A DNA stretch of 64,000 bases from Luzula sylvatica (taxonomy: Eukaryota > Streptophyta > Magnoliopsida > Poales > Juncaceae). The number at the start of each line of letters is the position of its first letter. Position 1 is the stretch's first letter. The position numbers and the translations under genes are program-made. The notes beneath the pieces are model-generated. The model saw nothing but the letters and a program-made list of their open reading frames with translations, did no database searches and was not told where the DNA came from. Of this stretch, positions 15,281 through 28,779 are shown in pieces. The stretch covers positions 50,164,784 through 50,228,783 of the forward strand of contig OX326959.1 in assembly GCA_946800325.1 (NCBI GenBank), read 5' to 3'.

Positions 15281-16599
15281 TTTCAAAAATCTTGGGAGGG
15301 AAAGGGGGGAAACTATGTACTATGTTTAAAAATTATATATGATATTTAAGTGATTGTTTATTGCAATAATGATGCTGAAAAATGAATATAAAAATATACT
15401 TAATATTCCAAAAAATAATATAAATAAAAAGAAATATTCAAAATGAACTATGACCATGTAAAAAGATATAATGTTATTCGAATATTTATATGAAACATTT
15501 AAAATATATATATTTTAAATATATGTATTGATATTAAAATGTATATCGCACATTTGAAAAGATGTTTGATACGTTCATAATATTTTCGACATTTTTTTAC
15601 AATCTTGAAAAAACAAATCAACCATCCATACCAATAACATTGGTTAAGTAAATTATTTAAACGGATCACAATGAATGAACATTGTAAGAGACATTTATTC
15701 AGAACAAACTGCTTATGAAAACAATCATAATGAAAGTTTGCTCAATTTATTAAATCCTACCTCCGAGATCAACATATCTAACTGAACTCCGACTATTTTC
15801 AATGATTAAAATCAAGCGAAATCACGTACTTTAATATTTAAAATGTATGATATAGTTTTATGTGGATGCCGTGAATATAATATTAGAATGTTTTATTCTA
15901 CTTCATGCATAAATTCATTTTTTATTTTATTTTGAACATTTATTTGAATTTCACATCGAAAGCAAAAAATGTACATAAACGTGGTGTAAAAAAAAAACAT
16001 CTGCATAAGTGTGAAAAATTAGGTCACTTAACAAATGAATCTATAAAAAGAAACAATTGTCTTCTAAAAAATATATAAAAATAGTGATATAATGTATTTT
16101 TTTAGTTGAAACGGAAATTTATATAAAAATGATCTTCCTAATATTTTGATTTTTTTTATGACTTGATTATTTATTAACGTTCCCCTCTCCGAATAATTTA
16201 AGTGAAAATCTGCCGTTACTACTCTTAATATACAAAATATAATGAATGTTTTTTCTTATCTTTGATTAACAATGATGGGAAAATGTCTAAATTTGTATTC
16301 TTAATATACAATAATGAATGTTTTTTTTTTCATCTTTGATGTAACAATGATGGGGAAAATATTTTTCTTCCTATCAATACCCCCAATGAATATTGGCCCA
16401 TCTAACCCCGAAACAGAACCCCGAAAATCAAATGGTACGTCCAAAAACCCCGAAGAAGCAAACAAAGTCCCAAATCACGAATTGGATCTGGTGGCGTCGA
16501 GAAGCTTCCGCCTACACCACAAGAATTGACCTTTTTACCTCCACCCAATTTACTTCCCGATGGATAGATAGAGAGAGAGAGAGAGGAAGCAAATAGTAG
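14446..16599. other. Divergent intergenic region
   Basis: This region separates the MAP kinase (leftward) from the unknown membrane protein gene (rightward), so it should hold both promoters. The MAP kinase leader contains a pyrimidine/purine simple repeat at about 14675-14715. Beyond 15000 the DNA is AT-rich, with an (AT)n microsatellite. A 32-base segment around TTAATATACAA and AATGAATGTTTTTT recurs at about 16227 and 16301. The other side has a short GA repeat at 16568-16585 just before the start codon at 16600. No coding sequence was found. Confidence 0.6.
15223..15276. repeat. (AT)n microsatellite
   Basis: An uninterrupted alternating AT run of about 54 bases, flanked by non-repetitive AT-rich DNA. 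Confidence 0.95.
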
Positions 16600-18257
16600 A
16601 TGGTCGGGCTGCGCGTCATGGCCTCGGTGGCTCTCTCGCCGGCTATATTGGTTAGTTCCTCACCTCTTATTCTTTTTGCTTCGAAGGTTGAATTTTGTGT
16701 ATCAATTAGTTGTTGGGTCTTTTGGATTGATATTTTCATGGGTTTTGCTTTTTTTCTTCTTCTTGGATTATTTACTTTCAATTGCGGAATCGATTGTTAT
16801 TTGGGTTAATTTCAGTCTCTATTATGCCTAAAATAATTACGTGTTGCAGGAGCACCAGTCTTTCGCATCACTAAAAGGGAAAAGACAAGAGATACAAAAT
16901 AATGCTTCTTTCCATCTCCAAGGGCGATCTCTGCTTAAATTACCAGATTGGTCCATCCAAGCACCTATAAATCCCGTGATTATCGATGTCCAAGGTATGT
17001 GTGCAGCGATATAATTTACAATAAAGTATTCTTATTTTAACTTTCTTTGTGAATCTTGTTGTCCTGAATTAGATTCTCGAGAAGACTCCATTCTTTTCAG
17101 CTCTGGGACCACCGAGCAATGTAACAGGCACGAAAATATGCTGAAATATCTCATGATAGGATCGAATTTAACAAAAGAAGGGCCAAATTTATCTCTTTTG
17201 ACCGATTCGACTGGATTTCAGTCAGTACCAATCGATGTTAACAACTATCCATATATTCTCGACGAGCAAAGGTCCTATTTGAACTTAGAAAGTCAAAGTC
17301 AAAGCTCGTTGCCTAGTTCTTTGTTGGACTTTGTTGGAAACATGTCGAAAAGTTCGCTCCTAACCATTGACGAAAGTGGAAGGATTCTCTTCAGTGGAAG
17401 TGGGTCCGAAATGAAAGATCTACTCTCGATACTCTCCGAGTGTAATTTGTACACAAAATCGCCAAGTGGCACAAAGGCGTCCTTACTTGTTCCATATTTC
17501 GATAGGTATTGTTTAGTTCTTTCTGTACTTTTGGTTCGGTACCGGCTTTGTACTGGTACCGCATTTTAAAAGGAGCTAAATTTAATCTCTGTGAACAGAA
17601 CTCGTCTGCGTGGAAGAGCTGGCAATGACGTCGCTGTACTTAAATTTCATACAATTGCTCCTTTGAAAACGTATGTGTGTAGATATGTTTCTTATTTTGT
17701 AAGGGTATACGCGATATTATCCATTTTACTTATTTTCTAACATTTGTAATTTCAAAAGCTCCGAGACCGCCAAAACGAAGTTATCAAAAAAGAAGCAGCA
17801 AAACAAGAACACAATCAAGAACCGAGATATCTTCCAAAAGAATTACTTCCAAGCATTCGAGAGTCTTCTCTCCGTACTCCTAGACAAGAAGAAAACCGGT
17901 ACCAGTACCGACACAGTCCTCTTGCTCAAGAAATCAGGGCCCGAGATAACCCATATCTTGAACCAATTCTCGATCGGTGTTGCCGGTACGGGACTCGCCG
18001 TTCTCCTCTCGGTTGTGTGTAAAATGGCTGGTCCGCGAGTCCCGTTTTGCGCGACTAGGGTTTTGAATACTGGTTTTGGATTTGGGCTCTTCTATCTCTC
18101 TTATGGTGTCAGTGCGTTGAGAGACACGATTAAGCAGTTATTTAACGTGTCTAGGATTAAAGACGAAGAGATTGCGTGTAAGGTTGAGAGGAGCATGAGA
18201 GATGTGCTTTTTAGGGCCGGTGCTTTGGTTGTGTTGGTAGCGTTGCGGTTTGTGTGA
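16600..18257 (+). CDS. Plant protein of unknown function with C-terminal membrane segments
   Basis: Five exons: 16600-16650, 16850-16994, 17073-17505, 17599-17670 and 17759-18257. All borders are GT-AG and the frame is open for 399 codons. I do not recognise the family. What can be seen: a short hydrophobic N-terminus (MVGLRVMASVALSPAIL); a soluble middle with the stretch SLLTIDESGRILFSGSGSE; a lysine-rich linker (KTKLSKKKQQNKN); then a C-terminal third with three hydrophobic stretches, around GVAGTGLAVLLSVVC, NTGFGFGLFYLSYGVSAL and AGALVVLVALRFV. This suggests an integral membrane protein with a large hydrophilic N-terminal part. The start ATG is chosen because exon 1 then joins exon 2 in phase; a second in-frame ATG lies six codons downstream. 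Function, topology and organelle cannot be derived from this sequence alone. Confidence 0.75.
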
Positions 18258-20160
18258 GTGGAGTTTGAAATTTTCGCGTTGGTTTTGTTAAATAATGTAC
18301 CGAAGTGAAAGTATATGGTTTTGTATAAATTGGTACTCATGTGTATTGTATATTAAGGTTTTTGCCTGATAAATCTTTGTGTATGAACATGAAATATCGA
18401 ACGTAATTTTGTTGTTGTTGATGTATCGTGAGATGTAACATGTAGACGAGTGTGTGGCTGGGGAAAGCAAGAAGAAAATTTGAGAAATATTTTTATACCT
18501 TTTTTATTACAAAAAATATTCTCCATAAATAATACATTATTTCATAGTTATTTTGCTTAGACGAAATCTCCTTTCATCGCTTTGGTGTTCCTCGACTCCT
18601 ATGTATGATTGTAGAATGTAGAGCGAAGACCTTCCAAAACTCAGGACCAGCTAAGTTTAGGAAAGCATTGACGCAGCAAATACGGTTTCGGGTACATTAA
18701 TGATTAACATAACCAACACTTGATAGATAAACATACTATAATCAGTGTTTACTTCGGACCAATAAATTAAATAGTGACGATATTTTATGTTGTAGTGGCT
18801 ATAGGAGTTGAGCGCTTCTACACAACACCCTTTCGTTGCAGGACTCACGACACGATGCTAATTTGGCATTAGTTAATGTATCCACATCAAAAAATCAATC
18901 CAACTGCTTTCGATCCAAACACGACACCTCATCATCCTGCACCGAATCCCAACGAAATCCTGCTGTCTAGATTTATTCGTAGGAGTTTGGGGACTAAAAT
19001 GCAATATTTAGCACGTGTAGCATTTTTGTCTGGTATAATAATGTAGCGGTGCGTTACGTATATTATTTTAATCTCGATATTGAAGACCATACATCTTATA
19101 TGTATATAATTTCATATATTTTAATCTCGATACAAAACTAATCATTTAAAAAGTAACTATACTTGTATATTATTTTATTATAGTGTTTAGCATTACTATT
19201 TAAAAAAAATCAAATATTAACAATTGAAAGATTAGTATTCGAATATTGTAATTATATTTTTTTTCAATGTTATTCACTTTACTAATACAAATATTGAGTT
19301 ATAAGTCAACCAGGCCAATAAATATTGGGTTATAATCAAATTGATTTTCGCTCTTATAGACATGTGAATTCTTTATTTTATAAAAATATATAGATTCAAT
19401 ATTTGTAAAAAAATAAGTCATTTGTCAAATAAATAGATAAAAAATAGATTTAAGATATCATCAAAATCATGAAGGTTATTCATATGTAATTCGTTATCAT
19501 ATGGGAATTCGATCAAATGAAAAAGACTAAATTTTTTAAGAAAGTTCAAGTGTATCAATTGAATAAACAAACAAGAAAAGAAGCTCTTAACTATTTTGGT
19601 TAATATCTGACCGATTTACCACTGCTCTTTTCACTAGTTTTAGTTTTTAATAAATATAATAATAAATCATGTCATTTATATTTGTATGATAATTTAAGTT
19701 ATATTTCGCTTTACAATACATAAGAAGTTACGAGTGCAATCCGTTATAAAAGGGTAGCATCGCTATAAGATCCGCTATAAGCTGCAAAAAAATCAGTAAT
19801 AGATGCGTGCCGCAACAAATATCCAATTTTCGCAGGAGTCCTGCCTGAGTCTGGACCAATCTTTCCATATTTGAAGAATAGAGCTCCTTTCACAAATTTT
19901 AACAATGTAGGGTTCTTTTTATAAAAAGACAGACAACACGCAGGATCTTTTTACAAAATTTCCATAAAAGAATTGGCGTGCCCAAATATCCAATTTTCGC
20001 AGAGAAAATAAATCCCCCAAAATTACGCCCTTTTCGTCTCTCTTTCTTTCCGAACGTTCGAAGAATCGACGATTTTTCTCCGACCTGAAAAATCCTCGTT
20101 ATTCAGACGGTCGAAGGAAGTTAACTGCAATCCTTGCTACGTTCTGGGTTGGTCCCGAAG
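18258..20160. other. Intergenic, MED14 promoter side
   Basis: Probable 3' UTR of the unknown membrane protein gene to about 18500, then AT-rich DNA with nothing recognisable until about 19800. The final 350 bases are the presumed MED14 promoter and leader and contain a duplicated 20-mer, listed separately. Confidence 0.6.
19816..20002. promoter_or_regulatory. Duplicated 20-bp word upstream of MED14
   Basis: CAAATATCCAATTTTCGCAG occurs exactly at 19816-19835 and 19983-20002, preceded in both cases by GCGTGCC. The second copy ends about 160 bases before the MED14 ATG. It could be a duplicated promoter element or a remnant of a small insertion. The duplication is seen; a regulatory role is inference. 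Confidence 0.5.
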
Positions 20161-23100
20161 ATGGAGGCGGCGGAGCTGGGACACCAGACAGTCGAGTTCT
20201 CCTCGCTGGTCCGGCGTGCCGCCGAGGAATCTTACTTAGCGCTTAAGGAACTGGTAGATAAGAGCAAAAAAGGGGAAGAGAATGGCCAACAGAGGTCTGA
20301 TTCCGAGAAGAAGATTGATCTTCTCAAGTTTATTGCACGGACGAGGCAGCGAATGCTTCGTCTCCATGTCCTTGCCAAATGGTGTCAACAGGTGGCTTTC
20401 ATTTGTTTGCATTTCTCGAAAAATTGGGTTTTTTAGAAGTTTGATTTTAGTTTAGAGGAGGAAACAGAGAGGACCAATAGACCCAAAATCCCAATTTTCT
20501 TGGCTAAATAATGAGAAGTTACCATTTGTTTTAGGACTTTGAAAATTGCTAATCTTTTCATACCTTCACTAGATAAAATTAAAAGATCTGTAATGGGCTT
20601 TACATGTTTTTTCACCTTCGAATTTCAACGGTTCAAATTAGGAACAAAAATAAAAATTGGAGCGAATAGAATACAAATCTCTAAAGCAAACAACAGTAAT
20701 AATGATATTAAGCGCAATGGTTCGTTTATGCAGGCACCGTTGGTGGATTATTGCAGGCAACTCACGTCTACTCTGTCGATTCACGAGACGTGTTTCACCC
20801 AAACCGCTGATTCACTCTTCTTCGTGCACGACAGTCTTCAGCAAGCCCGGGCCCCACTTTTTGACGTCCCTTCTGCTATCGAGGTCTTCCTCACAGGTAC
20901 GCTTCTCCAAAACCCAAAGAAAAAATAAATTAAAAAAAACTGGTACCAACAGGGCAAAATTTACAGGTGGATACAATAGACTTCCCAAATGCATAGACGA
21001 TTTAGGGGTTCAAAACATGCTTCCCGAGTCCGAGCAAAAACCAGCGATGAAAAAGCTGAACACTCTTGTTCGATCGAAACTTCTCGAAATCGTGATCCCA
21101 AAAGAAGTATCGAGTATTTCCGTCTCTGACGGAATTGCCACCTTTCTCGTAAACGGCGAATTCAAAGTACTTCTCACACTCGGCTACCGAGGCCACTTGC
21201 ATCTCTGGCGAATCCTCCACTTGGAGCTACTTGTAGGCGAGAAAAAAGGGCCGATTAAACTCGAAGAAATGCGTCAGTATGCTCTTGGTGAAGATATAGA
21301 GCGTCGCATGGCCGTTTCAGAGAATCCATTCAACATTCTCTACACGATTCTTCACGAGCTTTGCATCGCTCTTTTGATGGACACGGTGATAAGGCAAGCG
21401 CAGATTCTTCGTCAAGGGAGGTGGCGCGATGCGATTCGCTTCGATCTAATTTCCGATAATACTAACACTAGTACGGCAGTTATGCAATTGGGTCAAGATG
21501 GGGAGCTCGATTCGACTGGGCTTAAAATACCGGGTTTAAAAATCTCGTATTGGCTCGATATTGAAAAGAGTAATGTGGGAGGTAACGAATCTGATACGGC
21601 CCCGTTTGTTAAAATCGAACCGGGTTCGGATCTGCATGTGAGATGCGCACATAGTTCGTTTATATTGGATCCACTTACCGATAAGGAAGCGAGTCTTGCG
21701 ATTGATCAGTCCTGCGTCGACGTGGAGAAACTTCTCTTGAGAGCTATTGCGTGTAATAGGCATACTAGATTGCTCGAAATTCAGAGAGAATTGAGTAGGA
21801 ATGTTCAAATTTGTCGTGCTTCTGGCGATGTGGTTTTGAAGCATGAAGGACTCATAGTCAGTTCCGATCGTCAGAAGGTATTTATTGTCGATCTTTTTCT
21901 TGTCCTTTTTACGCATTTTTTGTGGAATAATTATTTTATTTTTTATTTTCATGTGATGGATTTTAATTAGGAGGAAGATAAATTGAGCACTGAAGATTAT
22001 TATAGAGATGAAGTGCTTCAAGTTCGTGCTTATGGGAACTCATACATTACCTTAGGAGTAAACATAAGGTATTGATCTGATATGAAAACACGAAGAAAAA
22101 TTTAGCAAATACGAATAATCAAAGATTATAACATTTAATGAGGCATTAAATAAGGGTATTTTGGGGAACAAAACAAAAGTAACCGTAATAAAACTTCGCG
22201 AAGCAATCTTTTCACTTTCCTAAATTGCACACCAAACACAAACACAAACACAAATACCTTTACTCTTTCGAAACCAATTTCCAATTATAATCGGTATTAT
22301 TATGATCCTCGTATATTCATGGACAGATCTGGACGATTCCTTCTTCAATCCTCGAAGAATATTATTCCTCAATCGGCAATATCCGAATCTGAAGATGCGC
22401 TAAACAAGGGAACCATCGTCACCGCAGATTCTTTCGTAAATTTGCGAACCAAGAGCATTCTTCATCTCTTCGCCAATACAGGAAAATTTCTCGGCCTCAA
22501 GGTCTCCCTATCTCTCTCTCTCTAACTCCTTCTGTCTCTCAAAGAATTAATTGAGTTCAAATTGTTTAATGTTTTTGTTTTGTTTTTGTTTTTTGTTAGG
22601 TTTATGATCAAACATTGAGTACGATTAAGATACCAAAGTCTGAGCTGCTTGGTTCAGACATGTCGATAATGGGTTTTCCTCAATGTGGGAATATTTATTA
22701 TTTATTAGTACAACTCGACAAAGACTTCAAGCCGGTTTTTCGATTGCTCGAAACACAATCAGATAATGAAGGCGAAAAAACTAATTCGGTTACAGATGGC
22801 AGACAAGTTACGCGTTTTAGTAAAATCGATATAAGCCAGATGCAGATACCTCAAAACGAACTGAATAGTAGTAACCTAATTACTTGGGGAACAAGCAAAG
22901 AGATAAAAGATACCTCTTTGGAAACCGTGTTACCGCTTCCAAGTAGTTCTGGTTCGACGTTCTCTTCGATCGTGGACGAGGTTTTCGAATCTCAGAAGAC
23001 GAACGCACCGAGTTCCTTTTCGTCGCCAAATCATAATCTATCCTCTTCGAGTTTTAATTTACCCTCTTTTTCTCCATCAAATAATTATATGCAAAATGGT

Positions 23101-26100
23101 TTTTCCACCTCAAGCCCTTTGAGGAACTCATTAGCACGCAACAACAAGGCGGTGCCTTCTAAATCTGATCAAGACCTCAGATCTTCCGTGCACTTATCTG
23201 ACATTCGTCAGAGTTCGTCCTTGGTAGCAGTATCTACAACAAATAGCAAAAAGTCAACACCTGCAATCACACTATCTCGTAAGTATTTAAATTTTTAATT
23301 CTTTTATATATTTTCTTTATCTAAACTCGCAACTCTTCCCCTCCACCTCAGAGCATGAAGGTACCCCTCATGAAAAGGCAGCAAAGAAACGCACTCTATC
23401 AGAACTCTTAATTCACATTCCCTCCTTACAAGGGATAAAAGAAATCGATGAACAATCTAAACGTCGAAAAATCTCCGAACCCACAAACACTCACCACCTA
23501 CAACCAAGCAAAACAAGAAACTCGACGTATGCTAGCCTTCTCTCTGGAAATCACGGGGGGATCTCTGCGAATACATATTCGTCACTACTTCTCCGTGTGA
23601 TCAGACACTGCTCGCTTTGCATCAAACACGCACAACTCACGAGCCAAATGGATTCTTTAGACATTTCATATGTCGAAGAGGTTGGTTTACGAGCCCCATC
23701 TTCGAGCTTGTGGTTACGTCTCCCTTTCGCCAAGGACGACTCGTGGAAGCATATTTGTTTACGACTCGGAAAATCTGGAAGCATGTCTTGGGACGTGAAG
23801 ATTAACGATTTGCATTTTAGAGAACTCAAGGAGTTGAATGAGGGAAAAGTCGATACACCGTGGGGAGTTGGCGTGAGATTCGCTAATACGTCAGAAACGG
23901 ACTCACATATCTCGTTTGATTCGGATGGAGTCGTGCTGGCGTATAAGACGGTCGAGACTGATAGCGTTAAGAATTTGGTTTCGGATTTAAAGAGGATTTT
24001 GAATGCGCGGTTGTTTGCGTGCGGTATGAGGAGACTCGTTGGACCGAGACCTGATGATAAGAAGGATGAGGAGAGTAATAAGGGGCAGGGAGGCGAGTTG
24101 GGTGAGAGATTGTCAGAAGTTCGAAAGGCTTTTAAGATCGAGGCTGTAGGCCTCGTGAGCTTGTGGTTTAGTTATGGATCGATGCCAAGTGTCCACTTTG
24201 TTGTGGAATGGGAGGCGGGTAAAGAAGGTTGCACCATGCACGTCTCTCCTGATCAACTTTGGCCACATACTAAGGTCAAACCCTTTGTTCCTCCATTTTC
24301 ATTCATTAATTTAAAACCTTAATATTCTATCACCACTTACTAACAAACCATTTTATTTATTTTTTTGCAGTTTTTGGAGGATTTCGTGAACGGAGGTGAA
24401 GTAGCATCATTCCTCGACTGCATTCGACTCACCGCGGGTCCGTTACTTTCTCTCAGCGGAGCAATACGTCCTGCACGAATGCCCGTTACAGTTTCTTCCG
24501 CCCAGAATCCTGCACCAAAACAGACAAACCCTTTGAACCACTCTCAACCCCAATCTACTACTACTACTTCCAATGCACCCCCCTTCATGTCTCAACTTGG
24601 AAATCACAACCTTCACCCCGCTGCCACAATACTATCAGCCACCGGACGCGAGCGACCCGGTATCGTCCCCAGCTCCTTACTACCGTTCGACGTCTCCGTC
24701 GTTCTACGCGGTCCTTATTGGATACGGATAATATACCGTAAGAAATTCGCCGTCGACATGCGGTGTTTTGCGGGCGATCAAGTTTGGTTACAACCGGCAA
24801 CTCCTCCTAAAGGAGGACCGTCAATTGGCGGATCGTTACCTTGTCCCCAATTTCGTCCTTTTATAATGGAACATGTCGCGCAGGGTTTGAGTGCTCTAGA
24901 ACCTAATTTTGGTACTGCCGGAACTCCGAATCAGAATGCGAGTCAACAACAGGCTTTGGCGAGTGCGAGTCGGGTTAGTTTGGTGTCTGGAGGCATTGCT
25001 CGGCCTGGAGCTGGAGCTGGAGCTGGTTCTGGTTCTGGTTCTGCCGGACAAGGGCAAGTAGTAGTACCTAGTGGGGTAACACGTTTGAATAACATTTCTG
25101 CTTTGGCGGCTTCTTCGGGTTTGGCGATGAGATTGTCGCAGGGTAGTTTGCCGGTGCATATGAAGGGAGAGCTTAACACGGCTTTTATTGGGCTCGGAGA
25201 TGATGGGGGTTATGGGGGCGGTTGGGTCCCACTTGCGGCTTTGAAAAAGGTTTTGAGGGGCATTTTGAAGTATCTTGGTGTATTGTGGTTGTTTGCGCAA
25301 TTGCCCGAGCTTTTGAAGGATATATTAGGGTCGATTTTGAAGGACAATGAAGGCGCTCTTTTGAATTTGGATCAAGAGCAGCCTGCTTTGCGCTTCTATG
25401 TGGGGTAATTTTTTTTTTCTTTTACTTCAATTGAATTTGTAATTTTTATATTATTTTTACTTTTTAGTTAATGACCTTTTTGTATCTGTTTCAGGGGATA
25501 TGTTTTCGCAGTGAGTGTACACAGAGTACAATTACTCCTCCAAGTGTTGAGCGTGAAACGGTTCCACCACCAACAACAACTAGCTCAGGCCCAAGCTCAA
25601 GCACAGGCCCATCAAAACAACACGCAAGAAGAACTCACCCCAGCAGAAATCAACGAAATATGCGAGTACTTTAGCCGCCGCGTCGCGTCAGAACCTTACG
25701 ACGCGTCTCGTGTCGCCTCCTTCATCACTCTCCTAACCCTACCAATCCCTGCCCTACGCGAATTCCTCAAGCTAATCGCATGGAAGAAAAGCTTGTTACA
25801 AGCGCATTTAGGGGACATTGCAACGGTCCAGCGAGGCCGCGTCGAGCTCTGCTTAGAAAACCACTCTGGTTACAACAATTCAGACGAGGGGTCCGTTTCG
25901 AAAAGTAATATTCATCATGATCGGCCCCACAACTTGGTCGATTTTGCGTTGACTTTCGTTCTCGATCCGGCTCATATACCGCACATGAACGTGGCTGGCG
26001 GAGCAGCGTGGTTGCCGTACTGCGTGTCGGTACGGTTGAGGTACTCGTTCGGGGATGGAAATCATAACCATAATCATCATGTTACTTTTCTTGGTATGGA

Positions 26101-26320
26101 GGGTAGTCATGGAAGCAAAGCGTGCTGGCTTCAGTCAGACGATTGGGAGAAGTGCAAGCAGAGAGTTGCTCGTACTGTGGAGTGCTCGAGTGGGGGTTCT
26201 ATGGGAGATCTGAATCAAGGGAGGCTGAAGCTTGTCGCTGAAAACGTGCAGAAGAATTTGCAGACTTCTCTTCAGCAGATGAGAGACGCGCCCATCTCCG
26301 CAGGATCCATTGCGAATTGA
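20161..26320 (+). CDS. MED14: Mediator complex subunit 14 (STRUWWELPETER orthologue)
   Basis: Nine exons: 20161-20391, 20734-20896, 20967-21877, 21971-22068, 22327-22501, 22600-23278, 23352-24274, 24371-25404 and 25495-26320. The frame is continuous for 1679 codons, close to the roughly 1700 aa of Arabidopsis MED14. The N-terminal MED14 domain is clear (ELGHQTVEFSSLVRRAAEES; RMLRLHVLAKWCQQ; GYNRLPKCIDDL). A serine-rich and polar low-complexity segment fills residues of about 630-750. The C-terminal part has PRPD-type stretches, WPHTKFLEDFVNGGEVASF, an alanine/glycine-rich patch, and GYVFAVSVHRVQLLLQVLSV. MED14 is the backbone that links head, middle and tail modules of Mediator and so couples transcription factors to RNA polymerase II; Arabidopsis swp mutants have reduced cell number. 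The ATG at 20161 fits the family better than one nine codons upstream. Confidence 0.95.
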
Positions 26321-27017
26321 TGAGATGCTTGCTTCGGGTTCGGCATCATATACCTTAATAACAAAGGGATAATTTATAGGGTTTGGTGGGATTTTGTTTT
26401 TATTTTTTTATTTTTGTGTTGGGGAGAGGTACCGGTACAGTTGTGTACAGTTAATAGAAGTTTTATATGGAGCGGACCTCTCTGCAGTTTGTTTCGAGCT
26501 TATCTTAGGTTTTATCTAATTTAGTGGGAGTTCTTTTTGGGGTGAAGCTAGATCGGATTACTGGGGCTCCTTTGTAATTGTATATTATTTACAACTCATT
26601 TGTTCTTGGGATTTTTGTGGAGTATTTCTTTGTTTCTTTGGTACTTTGCATTTTTAACTCTCAACTAGGATAGTACTCGAATAATTATATATTTTCAATT
26701 TATTACAAAGTACTAATTTTTATGATGATAATGACTTTTATTATATCAAAATAAAATATTAATTCATATAATAGTGCAAATGTATAATTATATCTTAGAT
26801 TTACCACAATGTTTCGATAAAAACATTACAATAAAAAAATTCTACTGCAAAAGCCCTTTAATTCTCGCATTACTACTATATCAAGAATATATTTAGTATC
26901 AGCAATTCCAGTACAAGTTAGGTAAGTCTATGAACCAGATCTATGAATAACATGGATAACATAAAAAATGCTAAACAGAACAAACAATCAAACCAATACA
27001 ATTGATTAAAAATCATA
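26321..27017. other. Convergent intergenic region
   Basis: 3' flanks of MED14 (rightward) and the phosphoglycerate-mutase-like gene (leftward). T-rich DNA with the likely polyadenylation regions of both genes. No other feature seen. Confidence 0.6.
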
Positions 27018-27973
27018 CTATGTTGTGCCATTACAAATATCCTCAACATCAATTTCTTCCTCGGAATCTTCTACAAGATTGTCGAAGAACGTGTCCAAAT
27101 AACCGCATTCCTCAATCCAACTCCCCCTCCTGTTAGGACTCGCACGCCATTCCTGGTCCGCGATCATTTCGGGGCACATTCCCCATTGTTCGAGCTCTTC
27201 TTTTGTGTGATGAATCATGAGACTGTACTCTCCAGTTGGGCCGAGTTGCATCACACGAAACTCGCAATTATCAGGATTGTATAATTGCTCGAATTGGTCT
27301 ACCGTCCATTTGAACCACTTCATGAGGAACACGCGTGCCGTTAACCCGTGTGTGATCATTATGAGGTTTGTCTCCGAGCTATCGTCGTGGCAAAGACGCT
27401 TCATATCTATGTCTCGCCATAATGATTCCATAAAGCCTGTCAAGTTTGGAATGTTTCTAGTTACTATAAAAAGAGGGACAGAGAGAAAGAGAGCTAAAAT
27501 GGTAACTCACTGGCAACACGATCGAACACATCTGCAGAAGATTCACCATCTGGAAATCTGAAAAAGAAGCGCCCAAATTTCTCCCTCGTCTCCTTAATCA
27601 CTCTCATCCTCTCCTCCACTTGAAAATTCCCAAAATCCTGTTCTCTAATTCGACACTCCTCCCTGGCACCCAGAATCCTCTTCTTGGAGAATGACCGTCC
27701 GATCTCCTTCAGCGTGGATCTCGTCCTCTCATAAGGTGACACGTAGAAATACACCCTCCAATTCTTGGTCTTGCCTCCTTCCGAGACCACTTCTCTGATC
27801 TTCTCACCGGCTTCCCTAGCTTGTTCTTCGCCGAGTCGGGTTAATGGGATTTTATTGTCTGGGGTGGTTGCATAGGCGGACATGTCGAGGTTACCTTGGC
27901 TCTCCCCATGGCGAACTAAGATTATCCTCTTGGGCAGTCTTCGATGCTTGGTGCTATGGTTGTAGTAGTCCAT
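27018..27973 (-). CDS. Phosphoglycerate mutase-like protein (AT74-like, histidine phosphatase fold)
   Basis: Two exons on the minus strand, 27511-27973 and 27018-27436, joined through a GT-AG intron in phase, giving 293 aa. The histidine phosphatase signature RIILVRHGES is at residues 16-25, with catalytic H22. The second active-site histidine is in MITHGLTARVF. Further family landmarks are IPLTRLGEEQAREAG, SPYERTRSTL and REQDFGNFQ. These match the plant AT74/AT74H branch of phosphoglycerate-mutase-like proteins, whose natural substrate is not settled, so I do not assign a glycolytic role. The C-terminus is acidic (EDSEEEIDVED). The start is the ATG at 27973; the open frame runs further upstream but without another ATG. 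Confidence 0.9.
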
Positions 27974-28779
27974 TGTTTGAAGTGCGGTTTCTCCGATCTT
28001 GGTTTTCTTCACTCCAAGAATAGTTTATTTTGATGCCGAAGTGAAAGCGATTCTTTCCTCTTGGGAGTTTGGACTTTCGTCTAACAGCTTATGTGCACAG
28101 TTTAGAAGGTTCGAATGTTAAATACCGTGGGCTGGGAGAACTCCAACACGGTATTTTGATACCGTGGGCTAGGAGACAATTGATACAACTTTTAGACTGG
28201 CAACACCCCAACACGGTATTAAATACTATCGAGGCCATAATTTGGATGGACCCATCATTGGGTTTAGGCGTGTTACGCATTATAAGCGTGTTACCCATTT
28301 GGGCCCATCATTGGGTTTAGGCGTGTTACGCATTTGGGCCCATTATTTCCAAGCATCATCTCAACTTTCCAGAATTATTTTTGATTCATTATTATTTACA
28401 TAAACGTGTATTAAATGAGGAAAAAGTTCAGGCATTTTTTTGAAGGGTTATTGGTGATAATTTCTTATATTTTGCATCAATATTCATGATATTTCACGTT
28501 TTGGAAGTACATACATGAAAGTTTCAGGTTTTTTAACACTACACACAAACACCCCTATCTAAAATATATCACTTAAATCTTCAAATTACATCCTAAATCC
28601 ACACAAAAAAAAAATTGAATTCAATCGCATCTTCCATCACTAGCACAATAATACATACGACATAAAACGAAATTCTCATATTGAGAAAGTAAATTCTCAT
28701 ATTGAGATAGTAGTAGTCTCTTCTAGAATAATAAATTAGCAAATTAAAATCCATCAATACACGCATGTCACCAAGTTTA
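27974..28779. other. Intergenic between two minus-strand genes
   Basis: Upstream region of the phosphoglycerate-mutase-like gene and 3' flank of the remodeller gene. It contains two short direct repeats of ATACCGTGGGCT (28121 and 28161) with inverted CACGGTAT words, and a tandem duplication listed below. The part 28380-28780 is AT-rich, with nothing recognisable beyond the remodeller 3' UTR. Confidence 0.55.
28251..28334. repeat. 53-bp tandem duplication
   Basis: A 31-base unit that contains TTGGGTTTAGGCGTGTTACG is present at 28251-28281 and again at 28304-28334. The spacer holds a third, partial GCGTGTTAC word. Confidence 0.85.
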
